DNA of 64,000 nucleotides from Dallia pectoralis (taxonomy: Eukaryota; Chordata; Actinopteri; Esociformes; Umbridae), in the NCBI GenBank assembly GCA_029465975.1, contig CM055761.1, positions 9,350,529 to 9,414,528 on the forward strand. The letters are read 5' to 3'. Shown here in pieces: positions 24,170 to 36,624 of this stretch (position 1 is its first letter; every line of letters begins with the position of its first letter). The translations under genes were made by a program, and so were the position numbers. A model generated the notes under the pieces. That model saw nothing but the letters and a program-made list of their open reading frames with translations, was not told the origin of the DNA and made no database searches.

Positions 24170-25122
24170 AGCTGGCTATGAAGAAACCTCTAGGCATCTC
24201 TATGAGTGTTTGGTGCCAATCGTCAGGGCTAGTCAGCTGGAGAGGTCTCTAGGCATCTCTATGGGTGTCTGGTGCCAATAGTCAAGGCCAGTCAGCTGGA
24301 GAGGCCTCTAGGCATCTCTATGTGTGTCTGGTGCCAATAGTCAGGGCCAGTCAGCTGGAGAAGCCTCTAGGCATCTCTATGGGTGTCTGGTGCCAATAGT
24401 CAGGGCCAGTCAGCTGGAGAGGCCTCTAGGCATCTCTATGGGTGTCTGGTGCCAATAGTCAGGGCCAGTCAGCTGGAGAGGCCTCTAGGCATCTCTATGG
24501 GTGTCTGGTGCCAATAGTCAGGGCCAATCAGCTGGAGAGGCCTCTAGGCATCTCTATGGGTGTCTGGTGCCAATAGTCAGGGCCAGTCAGCAGGAGAGGC
24601 CTCTAGGTATCTCTATGGGTGTCTGGTGCCAATAGTAAGGGCCAATCAGCTGGAGAAGCCTCTAGGCATCTCTATGGGTGTCTGGTGCCAATAGTCAGGG
24701 CCAGTCAGCTGGAGAGGCCTCTAGGCATCTCTATGGGTGTCTGGTGCCAATAGGCAGGGCCAGTCAGCTGGAGAGGCCTCTAGGCATCTCTATGGGTGTC
24801 TGGTGCCAATAGTCAGGGCCAATCAGCTGGAGAGGCCTCTAGGCATCTCTATGTGTGTCTGGTGCCAATAGTCAGGGCCAATCAGCTGGAGAAGCCTCTA
24901 GGCATCTCTATGGGTGTCTGGTGCCAATAGGCAGGGCCAGTCAGCTGGAGAGGCCTCTAGGCATCTCTATGGGTGTCTGGTGCCAATAGTCAGGGCCAGT
25001 CTGCCGGAGAGGCCTCTAGGCATCTCTATGGGTGTCTGGTGCCAATAGTCAGGGCCAGTCAGCTGGAGAGGCCTCTAGGCATCTCTATGGGTGTCTGGTG
25101 CCAATAGTCAGGGCCAGCCTCT
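24170..25122. repeat. 59-bp minisatellite, about 16 copies (intron 8)
   Basis: The unit is CTGGAGAGGCCTCTAGGCAT, CTCTATGGGTGTCTGGTGCC, AATAGTCAGGGCCAGTCAG. Variants include GAAGCC, GTAGGCAGG and CAATCAG. It fills most of the 1.2-kb intron between exons 8 and 9. Confidence 0.97.
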
Positions 25123-25286
25123 AGCCATCATTGCATCAGAGTTTCTGTTATCCCCAATTGGAGGCAGCTGCTCTATGCTGTGTCTTTTTGGGGACAGTTT
25201 GCCGTGACAGAATGAATGAAGTTCAGTTTTAATGACACATCTCAGTCTCTATAGTGTAATACAGTAATAGTGAGTCTGTGACTTAC

Positions 25287-25364
25287 TTGTTGGAGAGGAA
25301 TTCGTACCAAGTGACATCACTTCCTGATTTCTTCCCCTCAGGCCTGGTGACTTTCTGCTTGGCT
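25287..25364 (-). CDS. akap13: akap13-like exon 8
   Basis: This 78-base exon has acceptor GTCCTCACAG and donor GTAAGTCAC. It encodes AKQKVTRPEGKKSGSDVTWY followed by EFLSN. It starts with one base of a Gly codon and ends with AA of a Lys codon completed in exon 9. The WYEFLSN motif is a compact hydrophobic patch in an otherwise charged region. Confidence 0.87.
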
Positions 25365-25590
25365 CTGTGAGGACAGGACATTGACTGTATGGTTAGTCTG
25401 ATTCAATACCAGAACGCTTTATTGTCAAGAGAATGAAATTAAACTACAGGAGGTGGTCATGCATTATTGAGATTCATTGATGGTAATTCCTAGGAGCAAA
25501 CACAAGCAAGAGAAACATCTTGTACTCATGCAGTTTAATTTCAAACAAAGAATATGTGCAGTTGTTTATCAATAACTGTGTCACTGTGAG

Positions 25591-26209
25591 AAGGCTCCTT
25601 GTGTTAATTACACCAGAAGGCTCCTTGTGCTCATTACATCAGAAGGCTCCTTGTGCTAATTACACCAGAAGGCTCCTTGTGCTAATTACATCAAAAGGCT
25701 CCTTGTGTTAATTACACCAGAAGGCTCCTTGTGCTAATTACACCAGAAGGCTCCTTGTGCTCATTACATCAGAAGGGTCCTTGTGCTAATTACACCAGAA
25801 GGCTCCTTGTGTTAATTACACCAGAAGGCTCCTTGTGTTAATTACATCAAAAGGCTCCTTGTGTTAATTACATCAAAAGGCTCCTTGTGTTAATTACATC
25901 AAAAGGCTCCTTGTGTTAATTACACCAGAAGGCTCCTTGTGTTAATTACACCAGAAGGCTCCTTGTGTTAATTACATCAAAAGGCTCCTTGTGTTAATTA
26001 CATCAAAAGGCTCCTTGTGTTAATTACACCAGAAGGCTCCTTGTGTTAATTACATCAAAAGGCTCCTTGTGTTAATTACATCAAAAGGCTCCTTGTGTTA
26101 ATTACACCAGAAGGCTCCTTGTGTTAATTACACCAGAAGGCTCCTTGTGTTAATTACACCAGAAGGCTCCTTGTGTTAATTACACCAGAAGGCTCCTTGT
26201 GTTAATTAC
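25591..26209. repeat. 26-bp minisatellite, about 24 copies (intron 7)
   Basis: The unit is AAGGCTCCTTGTGTTAATTA plus CACCAG or CATCAA. A stray copy at about 26277-26303 follows an ATATAAAC/CAACATGTAGACAC fragment that belongs to the array of intron 5, so the two arrays have exchanged sequence. Confidence 0.96.
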
Positions 26210-26394
26210 ACTCAACATGTAGACACAGACACATATAAACACACACTCTCAACATGTAGACACACATATAAACTCCAGAAGGCTCCTTGTGCTCATTACA
26301 TCAAGCTCATGCTAATAACACAACATTTACTTGGCCTTCACACATTCACTCACTTTCTTTGGACTAGCCGGGCCTTCCTGACCTCTCTACTCAC

Positions 26395-26439
26395 CCATGG
26401 TACTGCTTTAGCTCTTGCAGAACTTTCTGTACCATCAGC
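26395..26439 (-). CDS. akap13: akap13-like exon 7
   Basis: This 45-base exon has acceptor TTTGTCTCAG and donor GTGAGTAG. It encodes LMVQKVLQELKQYH and ends with GG of a Gly codon. The segment looks like a short amphipathic helix. A similar VLQELKQYHG segment is what I associate with AKAP13 upstream of its C1 domain (from memory, not searched). Confidence 0.85.
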
Positions 26440-26564
26440 CTGAGACAAACAACACACTGAGACTGAGAATGTGTCTGGTTCTTATAACATTAGACGACTA
26501 GGGGCCGGGTGTCACGGAGTAAGAGATGTGATTTAGAGATGATCACACAAACATGTGCAGGCCT

Positions 26565-26570
<6 letters not shown>

Positions 26571-26618
<48 letters not shown>
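26571..26618. repeat. (AC)n microsatellite
   Basis: About 24 AC units directly downstream (in gene orientation) of the exon 6 donor. Confidence 0.97.
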
Positions 26619-26622
<4 letters not shown>

Positions 26623-26634
26623 TATGTAACTTAC

Positions 26635-26689
26635 ATATGAGTCTGTCCTTCTGCAGTGTGCAAGGTGGGTTCCTCTAAGTCCAGATCCT
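26635..26689 (-). CDS. akap13: akap13-like exon 6
   Basis: This 55-base exon has acceptor TATTTCAG and donor GTAAGTTAC. It completes a Glu codon from exon 5, encodes DLDLEEPTLHTAEGQTH and leaves AT for a Met codon with exon 7. Length and phase both fit (2+51+2). Confidence 0.85.
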
Positions 26690-26811
26690 CTGAAATATAA
26701 CAGGAGCACAAATACATTTTCAAACTGTCATACAAAGAGTGAGGAATCCGATCTTGAATCCCAGTTTGTGATGATGGACTGGTGTTTACATCATAATAAT
26801 GAAGTAATACA

Positions 26812-26897
26812 AACCCTATGAAACCCTATGAAACCCTAACCTTATGATACCATATGAAAACCTAACCCTATGAAACCCTATGACACCGTATGAAACC
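26812..26897. repeat. Degenerate AAACCCTATG repeat
   Basis: Short irregular repeats of AAACCCTATG and AACCCTAACC. The latter resembles telomeric sequence but there is no regular telomeric array. Confidence 0.7.
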
Positions 26898-26901
26898 CCT
26901 C

Positions 26902-28170
26902 AACTCCATGTAGACACACACACATATAAACACACACACACTCAACATGTAGACACACACACATATAAACACATACACTCAACATGTAGACACACACACA
27001 TATAAACACACAAACATGTAGACACACACACACATATAAACACATACACTCAACATGTAGACACACACACATATAAACACATACACTCAACATGTAGACA
27101 CACACACATATAAACACATACACTCAACATGTAGACACACACACATATAAACACATACACTCAACATGTAGACACACACACATATAAACACACACACACT
27201 CAACATGTAGACACACACACATATAAACACATACACTCAACATGTAGACACACACACATATAAACACATACACTCAACATGTAGACACACACACATATAA
27301 ACACATACACTCAACATGTAGACACACACACATATAAACACATACACTCAACATGTAGACACACACACATATAAACACATACACTCAACATGTAGACACA
27401 CACACATATAAACACACAAACATGTAGACACACACACATATAAACACACACACACTCAACATGTAGACACACACACATATAAACACATGCACTCAACATG
27501 TAGACACACACACACATATAAACACACACACACACTCAACATGTAGACACACACACATATAAACACATACACTCAACATGTAGACACACACACATATAAA
27601 CACACACACTCAACATGTAGACACACACACATATAAACACATACACTCAACATGTAGACACACACACATATAAACACACACACTCAACATGTAGACACAC
27701 ACACATATAAACACATGCACTCAACATGTAGACACACACACACATATAAACACACACACTCAACATGTAGACACACACACATATAAACACACACACTCAA
27801 CATGTAGAAACACACACATATAAACACACACACTCTCAACATGTAGACACACACACATATAAACACACACACTCAACATGTAGACACACACATATAAACA
27901 CACACACACATATAAACACACACATATAAACACACACACACACATGTAGACACACACATATAAACACACACACATATAAACACACACACATGTAGACACA
28001 CACACATATAAACACACACACATATAAACACACACACATATAAACACACACATATAAACACACACACATGTAGACACACACATATAAACACACACATATA
28101 AACACACACACATGTAGACACACACACATATAAACACACACACATATAAACACACACACATATAAACACA
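26902..28170. repeat. 36-38-bp AC-rich minisatellite, about 34 copies (intron 5)
   Basis: The unit is CAACATGTAGACACACACAC followed by ATATAAACACATACACT. Towards the right it breaks into shorter ACACATATAAACACAC units. It fills nearly the whole intron and ends about 11 bases from the exon 5 donor. Cys-Val-rich frames are artefacts. Z-DNA potential. Confidence 0.97.
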
Positions 28171-28181
28171 GGCACACTGAC

Positions 28182-28299
28182 CTCTTGCTGCCCTCTTCGA
28201 TACCTCCAGCACACGGGACACATATGCGACATCAACCCTTTCGTATGTTGCCAGGATCTCTGATCTGGTGTATGTTCTCACAGACTGACCGCATTCCTC
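28182..28299 (-). CDS. akap13: akap13-like exon 5
   Basis: This 118-base exon has acceptor AATCCTAG and donor GTCAGTGTG. It encodes EECGQSVRTYTRSEILATYE, then RVDVAYVSRVLEVSKRAAR. It begins in phase 0 and ends in phase 1. The donor is followed within about 11 bases by the long ACACAC/ATATAA minisatellite. Confidence 0.87.
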
Positions 28300-28347
28300 C
28301 TAGGATTATTTCAGAAACATTGTTTTTCATTCAAATTGAGTGCAACG

Positions 28348-28566
28348 TTCAAACAACCCAGCTCTGACAGTTATTTTACATCATTACCATTTCAAACAAC
28401 CCAGCTCTGACAGTTATTTTACATCATTACCATTTCAAACAACCCAGCTCTGACAGTTATTTTACATCATTACCATTTCAAACAACCCAGCTCTGACAGT
28501 TATTTTACATCATTACCATTTCAAACAACCCAGCTCTGACAGTTATTTTACATCATTACCATTTCT
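28348..28566. repeat. 43-bp minisatellite overlapping the exon 4 splice donor, about 5 copies (intron 4)
   Basis: The plus-strand unit is CATTTCAAACAACCCAGCTC, TGACAGTTATTTTACATCAT, TAC. Its junction reads GAAATG|GTAATGATG on the minus strand, the same as the real exon 4 donor at 28559. Four intronic copies of this donor-like sequence follow at 43-bp steps (GT at 28515-16, 28472-73, 28429-30 and 28386-87). Confidence 0.96.
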
Positions 28567-28719
28567 CTCTCCTCAGCTTTAGAACCGGGGAGATAATGTG
28601 ACTCATCTTCTTCCTGTTGGGGACATTCTGGGTAGATGAACGTCTGCAGTTGGGAAGGAGGGATGACAGATTCGTCTTTCTCTCCATCACTGTCTGTAAC
28701 TACAGTGTCCAGACTCAGC
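28560..28719 (-). CDS. akap13: akap13-like exon 4
   Basis: This 160-base exon has acceptor TCTCTATACAG and donor ATG|GTAATGATG. Its first base completes the Arg codon of exon 3 and it ends in phase 0. The product is acidic (LSLDTVVTDSDGEKDES, later PQQEEDESHYLPGS and KAEEREM). Its 3' end and splice donor lie inside the first unit of a 43-bp tandem array, so copies of the donor recur downstream in the intron. Confidence 0.88.
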
Positions 28720-29317
28720 CTGTATAGAGAAACATTTGCAGAAGGTGTTTAACATGAAATGCCATCGGGGAGATGCACCATATATTTTTGGATGGAGAGC
28801 CCAGTCCACTGTGACCACTATGCCCAACCAATTGAGCCCCAAAGTAACATGTATAGGAGATGTTCTGGTTTTATGCCTTTTTATGAGTTACTGTCAGTCT
28901 GTTAACATGATTTATTTTGTTTGCCAGACATATGCCATGAGTCATGTGGGAAGATTGTTGTTTGAATTGTTTAAAGCCTTTCAGTTGTGATTAGTGAACT
29001 ACCATCTCATTTGTTTAATCGTTTAATTTGTGTTTATTGACCACTGTCACTAATTGTAGTATTTCTTTGTTCTCCCCTTATGCAGCACACAGACAATGCA
29101 TTGAACCAAATTCAACCTGGACGATGAATAAATTACTACTGTGTAACAACAGACCTTGCATTCTCCCTGCCTCATTTCATCACTCCATATCATCTGACGT
29201 CTTCTGATCGAGGCTCTGTTTGCTTCACTTTTTTTGCTCATTTTTTTAATTATTCAATAAACATTTGTTAGTCAACATGTTGACTCCCTTGTTTGTCAGT
29301 CTCAATGAGCCGGGTTG
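28720..29317. other. Intron 3 DNA without recognised features
   Basis: No exon or element recognised. Confidence 0.4.
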
Positions 29318-30280
29318 TTGTTCCAGAGGTCTGTATGGCTATTGGACCATTTGTATGTTAGTTCTGGTATTGTTCCAGAGGTCTGTAGGGCTATTGGACC
29401 ATTTGTATGTTAGTTCTGGTATTGTTCCAGAGGTCTGTATGGCTATTGGACCATTTGTATGTTAGTTCTGGTATTGTTCCAGAGGTCTGTAGGGCTATTG
29501 GACCATTTGTATGTTAGTTCTGGTATTGTTCCAGAGGTCTGTATGGCTATTGGACCATTTGTATGTTAGTTCTGGTATTGTTCCAGAGGTCTGTATGGCT
29601 ATTGGACCATTTGTATGTTAGTTCTGGTATTGTTCCAGAGGTCTGTATGGCTATTGGACCATTTGTATGTTAGTTCTGGTATTGTTCCAGAGGTCTGTAT
29701 GGCTATTGGACCATTTGTATGTTAGTTCTGGTATTGTTCCAGAGGTCTGTATGGCTATTGGACCATTTGTATGTTAGTTCTGGTATTGTTCCAGAGGTCT
29801 GTATGGCTATTGGACCATTTGTATGTTAGTTCTGGTATTGTTCCAGAGGTCTGTATGGCTATTGGACCATTTGTATGATAGTTCTGGTATTGTTCCAGAA
29901 GTCTGTATGGCTATTGGACCATTTGTATGTTAGTTCTGGTATTGTTCCAGAGGTCTGTATGGCTATTGGACCATTTGTATGTTAGTTCTGGTATTGTTCC
30001 AGAGGTCTGTATGGCTATTGGACCATTTGTATGTTAGTTCTGGTATTGTTCCAGAGGTCTGTATGGCTATTGGACCATTTGTATGTTAGTTCTGGTATTG
30101 TTCCAGAGGTCTGTATGGCTATTGGACCATTTGTATGTTAGTTCTGGTATTGTTCCAGAGGTCTGTATGGCTATTGGACCATTTGTATGTTAGTTCTGGT
30201 ATTGTTCCAGAAGTCTGTATGGCTATTGGACCATTTGTATGTTAGTTCTGGTATTGTTCCTGAGGTCTGTATGGCTATTG
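29318..30280. repeat. 52-bp minisatellite, about 18.5 copies (intron 3)
   Basis: The unit is ATTGTTCCAGAGGTCTGTAT, GGCTATTGGACCATTTGTAT, GTTAGTTCTGGT. Early copies alternate GTAGGG and GTATGG; later ones are nearly uniform. Confidence 0.97.
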
Positions 30281-30779
30281 GACCATTTCTACACACTGTT
30301 GTGAATTGGGAGATACACAATGACTTTTTGTAGTTTACCTTTTACTTTATTGTTTGGTTACTTGTTTATGTATAACATGTTTGGTTTGGTGCATTGGTGG
30401 AGAAAGGTTTGTGAAGTGTCTTCCTGTACTGGCTGGAGACAAGGTTCTGTTCCTTGTTGGGTCATTTGACTATGGAGGTGAGGTGTCTTTCCAGTGTATT
30501 TTGAGGGTACAACTTGTTTTTCCCCTGTCAGGTATAGCGGCTTGTTCCCACTGTGGACAGGTTGTGTGTGTTTGTTATTTTTGTGTGGTGTTAGCGGGCA
30601 GAGCAGTTGCCTCGGGAGCACATCTGTGGTTCGGGGTTGGTCACCAGCGAGCTGGTTCCTCCTTTGTGCCAGTGGGCTTTAGTGCATCAATACCCACCGC
30701 AAAGCCGCTAACTAGAGTGAAGTTTAGCATTAGGATTTGGGGAAACTCAAGTAAATACACATCTGCTTGAGGTTGAAAC

Positions 30780-31140
30780 AGCAAAAGGAACTTGATTTGA
30801 AGCAGGATATTGAACAAGCTAAACTGAGGTTACAACATCAGCATTAGAACTTGTGAAGACAAGCTTTCTGGTGATTTATCTTCTGAGGATGACTATCCAG
30901 GCTCCCTGCTGGGACGCTCTTCTCTTGGTCATCCTCTGCGTTTTGATGTTGCTGTTAATCTCCAGTTGTTACCTTTACAGAGAATCCTGATCACGTTATT
31001 TGAACATGTAGCCGACTCTTAGCTTGGCCTGATGCAGACCGCACTTTAATGCTTCAATGTGTTTTGACTGGTAAAGCTCAAGAGGCTTATTCCTCTGTTA
31101 GTGCTACCGATAGTAACGATTATGTAAAGGTTAAAACTGC
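30780..31140 (+). pseudogene. Gypsy gag relic
   Basis: In broken frames: a Lys/Glu-rich coiled segment, then LFEHVADS, WPDADRTLMLQCVLTGKAQE and AYSSVSATDSNDYVKVKTA. This is the capsid region typical of fish Gypsy elements (LTGKA.EAY motif). Stops interrupt it, and it runs into a 34-bp minisatellite. Confidence 0.65.
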
Positions 31141-31925
31141 AACCTATTCCTGTTATAGGCCAGCCCCGCTCTGGAACGTATTCCTGTTATAGGCCAGCCC
31201 CGCTGCAACCTATTCCGGTTATAGGCCAGCCCCGCTCTGGAACATATTCCTGTTATAGGCCAGCCCCGCTCTGGAACGTATTCCTGTTATAGGCCAGCCC
31301 CGCTCTGGAACATATTCCTGTTATAGGCCAGCCCCGCTCTGGAACGTATTCCTGTTATAGGCCAGCCCCGCTCTGGAAAATATTCCTGTTATAGGCCAGC
31401 CCCGCTCTGGAACGTATTCCTGTTATAGGCCAGCCCCGCTCTGGAACATATTCCTGTTATAGGCCAGCCCCGCTCTGGAACATATTCCTGTTATAGGCCA
31501 GCCCCGCTCTGGAATGTATTCCTGTTATAGGCCAGCCCCGCTCTGAAACCTATTCTGGTTATAGGCCAGCCACGCTGCAACCTATTCCTGTTATAGGCCA
31601 GCCCCGCTGCAACCTATTCCTGTTATAGGCCAGCCCCGCTCTGGAACATATTCCTGTTATAGGCCAGCCCCGCTGTGGAACATATTCCTGTTATAGGCCA
31701 GCCCCGCTGCAACCTATTCCTGTTATAGGCCAGCCCCGCTGCAACCTATTCCGGTTATAGGCCAGCCCCGCTGTGGAACATATTCCTGTTATAGGCCAGC
31801 CCCGCTGCAACCTATTCCTGTTATAGGCCAGCCCCGCTGCAACCTATTCCGGTTATAGGCCAGCCCCGCTGCAACCTATTCCTTTTATAGGCCCGCTGCA
31901 ACCTATTCCGGTTATAGGCCAGCTC
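31141..31925. repeat. 32-34-bp minisatellite, about 24 copies, inside the Gypsy relic
   Basis: The core TATTCCTGTTATAGGCCAGC CCCGCT carries one of two tails: CTGGAACG/A (34-bp units, left and centre) or GCAACC (32-bp units, mainly right). Mixed blocks suggest exchange between two subtypes. Confidence 0.95.
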
Positions 31926-31946
31926 TGCTCTTGAACGTATTAATCT

Positions 31947-32310
31947 TTGAAGTCACTGCTACATGTCTACTGCACTGAATTAGAACGTGACTGGGAAGAG
32001 GGGTTACCCTGGTTGCAACTTGTTAAGGAAGTATCACAAGAGAGCACTGGGTTTAGTCCTAATGACCATGTTCCTCTTGTTGTATTACAGGACCATTGGA
32101 AGGTGGGAGGGACTCCCCCAAGTACGCTTCAATATGTTAGTGATTTACATCGGGGGGTTTTGCCTAAACTTCTCCTGCCTCTAACTTTCATGCACACTAT
32201 GCTTTCCTCAATCCATCCATCTGGATGTACGACATGTTAAGGGCATACGTGATGTGGTCGCTGATGCTTTTTGTCCGTGCACCGGTGTAGTTTGTCTTTG
32301 GATGCCATGG
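31947..32310 (+). pseudogene. Gypsy pol relics: integrase piece followed by RNase H end
   Basis: ERDWEEGLPWLQLVKEVSQE and STGFSPND, then VVLQDHWK, correspond to the late integrase core of Ty3/Gypsy elements. Just downstream, in another frame, LDVRHVKGIRDVVADA corresponds to the end of RNase H, which normally precedes integrase. The block is therefore scrambled. Confidence 0.6.
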
Positions 32311-32640
32311 TTTAGTTTTTTGGTTGGTTGTCTGTACAGTGGTTACTTTGTCCTTCCTGTTGTTCTGACTTCTGTCTTCCTGTCGACTCTGTCTCCATTC
32401 CTTTCTCTTAAATTGCTGCATCCATGTTCCGTGATTGCTGAGGTTGGACGGAGCCAGGCGATTTGCTGTGGACGGAGTCAAGGGCACATGTTGGGCATCT
32501 TATGGTCTGTGCAATTTTTGAATTTGGATTGGAATTAGTTCTGTTTTGTATGTGATGTTTGTTTTTGGGTCCCGTTTTTATGTGGGCTCTGCCTGGTTCA
32601 TTCTGCACTACACCATGCAAATTCGTGACATATACAACAT

Positions 32641-32858
32641 CAGGAAACCACATTCACCTCTACGGTAACACCACGAAACACTAAATAACGCATATGCCTA
32701 TACCCACAGTTAACCTAAATAGCCTCGCAAATCACCCAACTGAAAACAGCTGTGTCCAATAAAAAAAACCTCAATGGAAACAAGATGTGCACCCCACTAA
32801 AGGACCCGTAGGATTTTTGTACATTGTTGTTATGATGCACAACAGTTTTCAACTTGAT
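32641..32858. other. Intron 3 DNA without recognised features
   Basis: Short spacer between the Gypsy relic and the giant array. Confidence 0.4.
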
Positions 32859-35800
32859 TCATACTGAACCCACACATGGTGAACTGAAATCCAAAGTGAC
32901 CCCACTTATTTCATACTGACCCCACACATGGTGAACTGAAATCCAAAGTGACCCCACTTATTTCATACTGACCCCACACATGGTGAACTGAAATCCAAAG
33001 TGACCCCACTTATTTCATACTGACCCCACACATGGTGAACTGAAATCCAAAGTGACCCCACTTATTTCATACTGACCCCACACATGGTGAACTGAAATCC
33101 AAAGTGACCCCACTTATTTCATACTGACCCCACACATGGTGAACTGAAATCCAAAGTGACCCCACTTATTTCATACTGACCCCACACATGGTGAACTGAA
33201 ATCCAAAGTGACCCCACTTATTTCATACTGACCCCACACATGGTGAACTGAAATCCAAAGTGACCCCACTTATTTCATACTGACCCCACACATGGTGAAC
33301 TGAAATCCAAAGTGACCCCACTTATTTCATACTGACCCCACACATGGTGAACTGAAATCCAAAGTGACCCCACTTATTTCATACTGACCCCACACATGGT
33401 GAACTGAAATCCAAAGTGACCCCACTTATTTCATACTGACCCCACACATGGTGAACTGAAATCCAAAGTGACCCCACTTATTTCATACTGACCCCACACA
33501 TGGTGAACTGAAATCCAAAGTGACCCCACTTATTTCATACTGACCCCACACATGGTGAACTGAAATCCAAAGTGACCCCACTTATTTCATACTGACCCCA
33601 CACATGGTGAACTGAAATCCAAAGTGACCCCACTTATTTCATACTGACCCCACACATGGTGAACTGAAATCCAAAGTGACCCCACTTATTTCATACTGAC
33701 CCCACACATGGTGAACTGAAATCCAAAGTGACCCCACTTATTTCATACTGACCCCACACATGGTGAACTGAAATCCAAAGTGACCCCACTTATTTCATAC
33801 TGACCCCACACATGGTGAACTGAAATCCAAAGTGACCCCACTTATTTCATACTGACCCCACACATGGTGAACTGAAATCCAAAGTGACCCCACTTATTTC
33901 ATACTGACCCCACACATGGTGAACTGAAATCCAAAGTGACCCCACTTATTTCATACTGACCCCACACATGGTGAACTGAAATCCAAAGTGACCCCACTTA
34001 TTTCATACTGACCCCACACATGGTGAACTGAAATCCAAAGTGACCCCACTTATTTCATACTGACCCCACACATGGTGAACTGAAATCCAAAGTGACCCCA
34101 CTTATTTCATACTGACCCCACACATGGTGAACTGAAATCCAAAGTGACCCCACTTATTTCATACTGACCCCACACATGGTGAACTGAAATCCAAAGTGAC
34201 CCCACTTATTTCATACTGACCCCACACATGGTGAACTGAAATCCAAAGTGACCCCACTTATTTCATACTGACCCCACACATGGTGAACTGAAATCCAAAG
34301 TGACCCCACTTATTTCATACTGACCCCACACATGGTGAACTGAAATCCAAAGTGACCCCACTTATTTCATACTGACCCCACACATGGTGAACTGAAATCC
34401 AAAGTGACCCCACTTATTTCATACTGACCCCACACATGGTGAACTGAAATCCAAAGTGACCCCACTTATTTCATACTGACCCCACACATGGTGAACTGAA
34501 ATCCAAAGTGACCCCACTTATTTCATACTGACCCCACACATGGTGAACTGAAATCCAAAGTGACCCCACTTATTTCATACTGACCCCACACATGGTGAAC
34601 TGAAATCCAAAGTGACCCCACTTATTTCATACTGACCCCACACATGGTGAACTGAAATCCAAAGTGACCCCACTTATTTCATACTGACCCCACACATGGT
34701 GAACTGAAATCCAAAGTGACCCCACTTATTTCATACTGACCCCACACATGGTGAACTGAAATCCAAAGTGACCCCACTTATTTCATACTGACCCCACACA
34801 TGGTGAACTGAAATCCAAAGTGACCCCACTTATTTCATACTGACCCCACACATGGTGAACTGAAATCCAAAGTGACCCCACTTATTTCATACTGACCCCA
34901 CACATGGTGAACTGAAATCCAAAGTGACCCCACTTATTTCATACTGACCCCACACATGGTGAACTGAAATCCAAAGTGACCCCACTTATTTCATACTGAC
35001 CCCACACATGGTGAACTGAAATCCAAAGTGACCCCACTTATTTCATACTGACCCCACACATGGTGAACTGAAATCCAAAGTGACCCCACTTATTTCATAC
35101 TGACCCCACACATGGTGAACTGAAATCCAAAGTGACCCCACTTATTTCATACTGACCCCACACATGGTGAACTGAAATCCAAAGTGACCCCACTTATTTC
35201 ATACTGACCCCACACATGGTGAACTGAAATCCAAAGTGACCCCACTTATTTCATACTGACCCCACACATGGTGAACTGAAATCCAAAGTGACCCCACTTA
35301 TTTCATACTGACCCCACACATGGTGAACTGAAATCCAAAGTGACCCCACTTATTTCATACTGACCCCACACATGGTGAACTGAAATCCAAAGTGACCCCA
35401 CTTATTTCATACTGACCCCACACATGGTGAACTGAAATCCAAAGTGACCCCACTTATTTCATACTGACCCCACACATGGTGAACTGAAATCCAAAGTGAC
35501 CCCACTTATTTCATACTGACCCCACACATGGTGAACTGAAATCCAAAGTGACCCCACTTATTTCATACTGACCCCACACATGGTGAACTGAAATCCAAAG
35601 TGACCCCACTTATTTCATACTGACCCCACACATGGTGAACTGAAATCCAAAGTGACCCCACTTATTTCATACTGACCCCACACATGGTGAACTGAAATCC
35701 AAAGTGACCCCACTTATTTCATACTGACCCCACACATGGTGAACTGAAATCCAAAGTGACCCCACTTATTTCATACTGACCCCACACATGGTGAACTGAA

Positions 35801-36624
35801 ATCCAAAGTGACCCCACTTATTTCATACTGACCCCACACATGGTGAACTGAAATCCAAAGTGACCCCACTTATTTCATACTGACCCCACACATGGTGAAC
35901 TGAAATCCAAAGTGACCCCACTTATTTCATACTGACCCCACACATGGTGAACTGAAATCCAAAGTGACCCCACTTATTTCATACTGACCCCACACATGGT
36001 GAACTGAAATCCAAAGTGACCCCACTTATTTCATACTGACCCCACACATGGTGAACTGAAATCCAAAGTGACCCCACTTATTTCATACTGACCCCACACA
36101 TGGTGAACTGAAATCCAAAGTGACCCCACTTATTTCATACTGACCCCACACATGGTGAACTGAAATCCAAAGTGACCCCACTTATTTCATACTGACCCCA
36201 CACATGGTGAACTGAAATCCAAAGTGACCCCACTTATTTCATACTGACCCCACACATGGTGAACTGAAATCCAAAGTGACCCCACTTATTTCATACTGAC
36301 CCCACACATGGTGAACTGAAATCCAAAGTGACCCCACTTATTTCATACTGAACCCACACATGGTGAACTGAAATCCAAAGTGACCCCACTTATTTCATAC
36401 TGACCCCACACATGGTGAACTGAAATCCAAAGTGACCCCACTTATTTCATACTGACCCCACACATGGTGAACTGAAATCCAAAGTGACCCCACTTATTTC
36501 ATACTGACCCCACACATGGTGAACTGAAATCCAAAGTGACCCCACTTATTTCATACTGACCCCACACATGGTGAACTGAAATCCAAAGTGACCCCACTTA
36601 TTTCATACTGACCCCACACATGGT
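32859..36624. repeat. Giant, almost invariant 52-bp satellite-like array, about 72 copies
   Basis: The unit is CCCCACACATGGTGAACTGA, AATCCAAAGTGACCCCACTT, ATTTCATACTGA. The only differences I found are ACTGAACCC instead of ACTGACCCC at 32867 and at 36351, exactly 67 units apart. The array occupies 3.77 kb of intron 3. Every unit has stops in several frames; not coding. Confidence 0.98.

Larger units (their letters stand above)
30281..32640 (+). mobile_element. Rearranged Ty3/Gypsy LTR-retrotransposon relic
   Basis: Fragments of gag and pol are embedded in otherwise unassigned sequence (details in separate entries). The internal order gag, array, integrase, RNase H end does not match the canonical PR-RT-RH-IN order. 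Long terminal repeats could not be delimited. Confidence 0.55.

Noticed and set aside
26812..26897. Interstitial telomere sequence
   Set aside because: Only isolated AACCCTAACC words inside AAACCCTATG repeats; no regular TTAGGG run.
26878..28281. Several Cys-Val-rich frames over the AC-rich array
   Set aside because: Repeat artefacts, except that the 5' part of one of them (28182-28299) is real exon 5.
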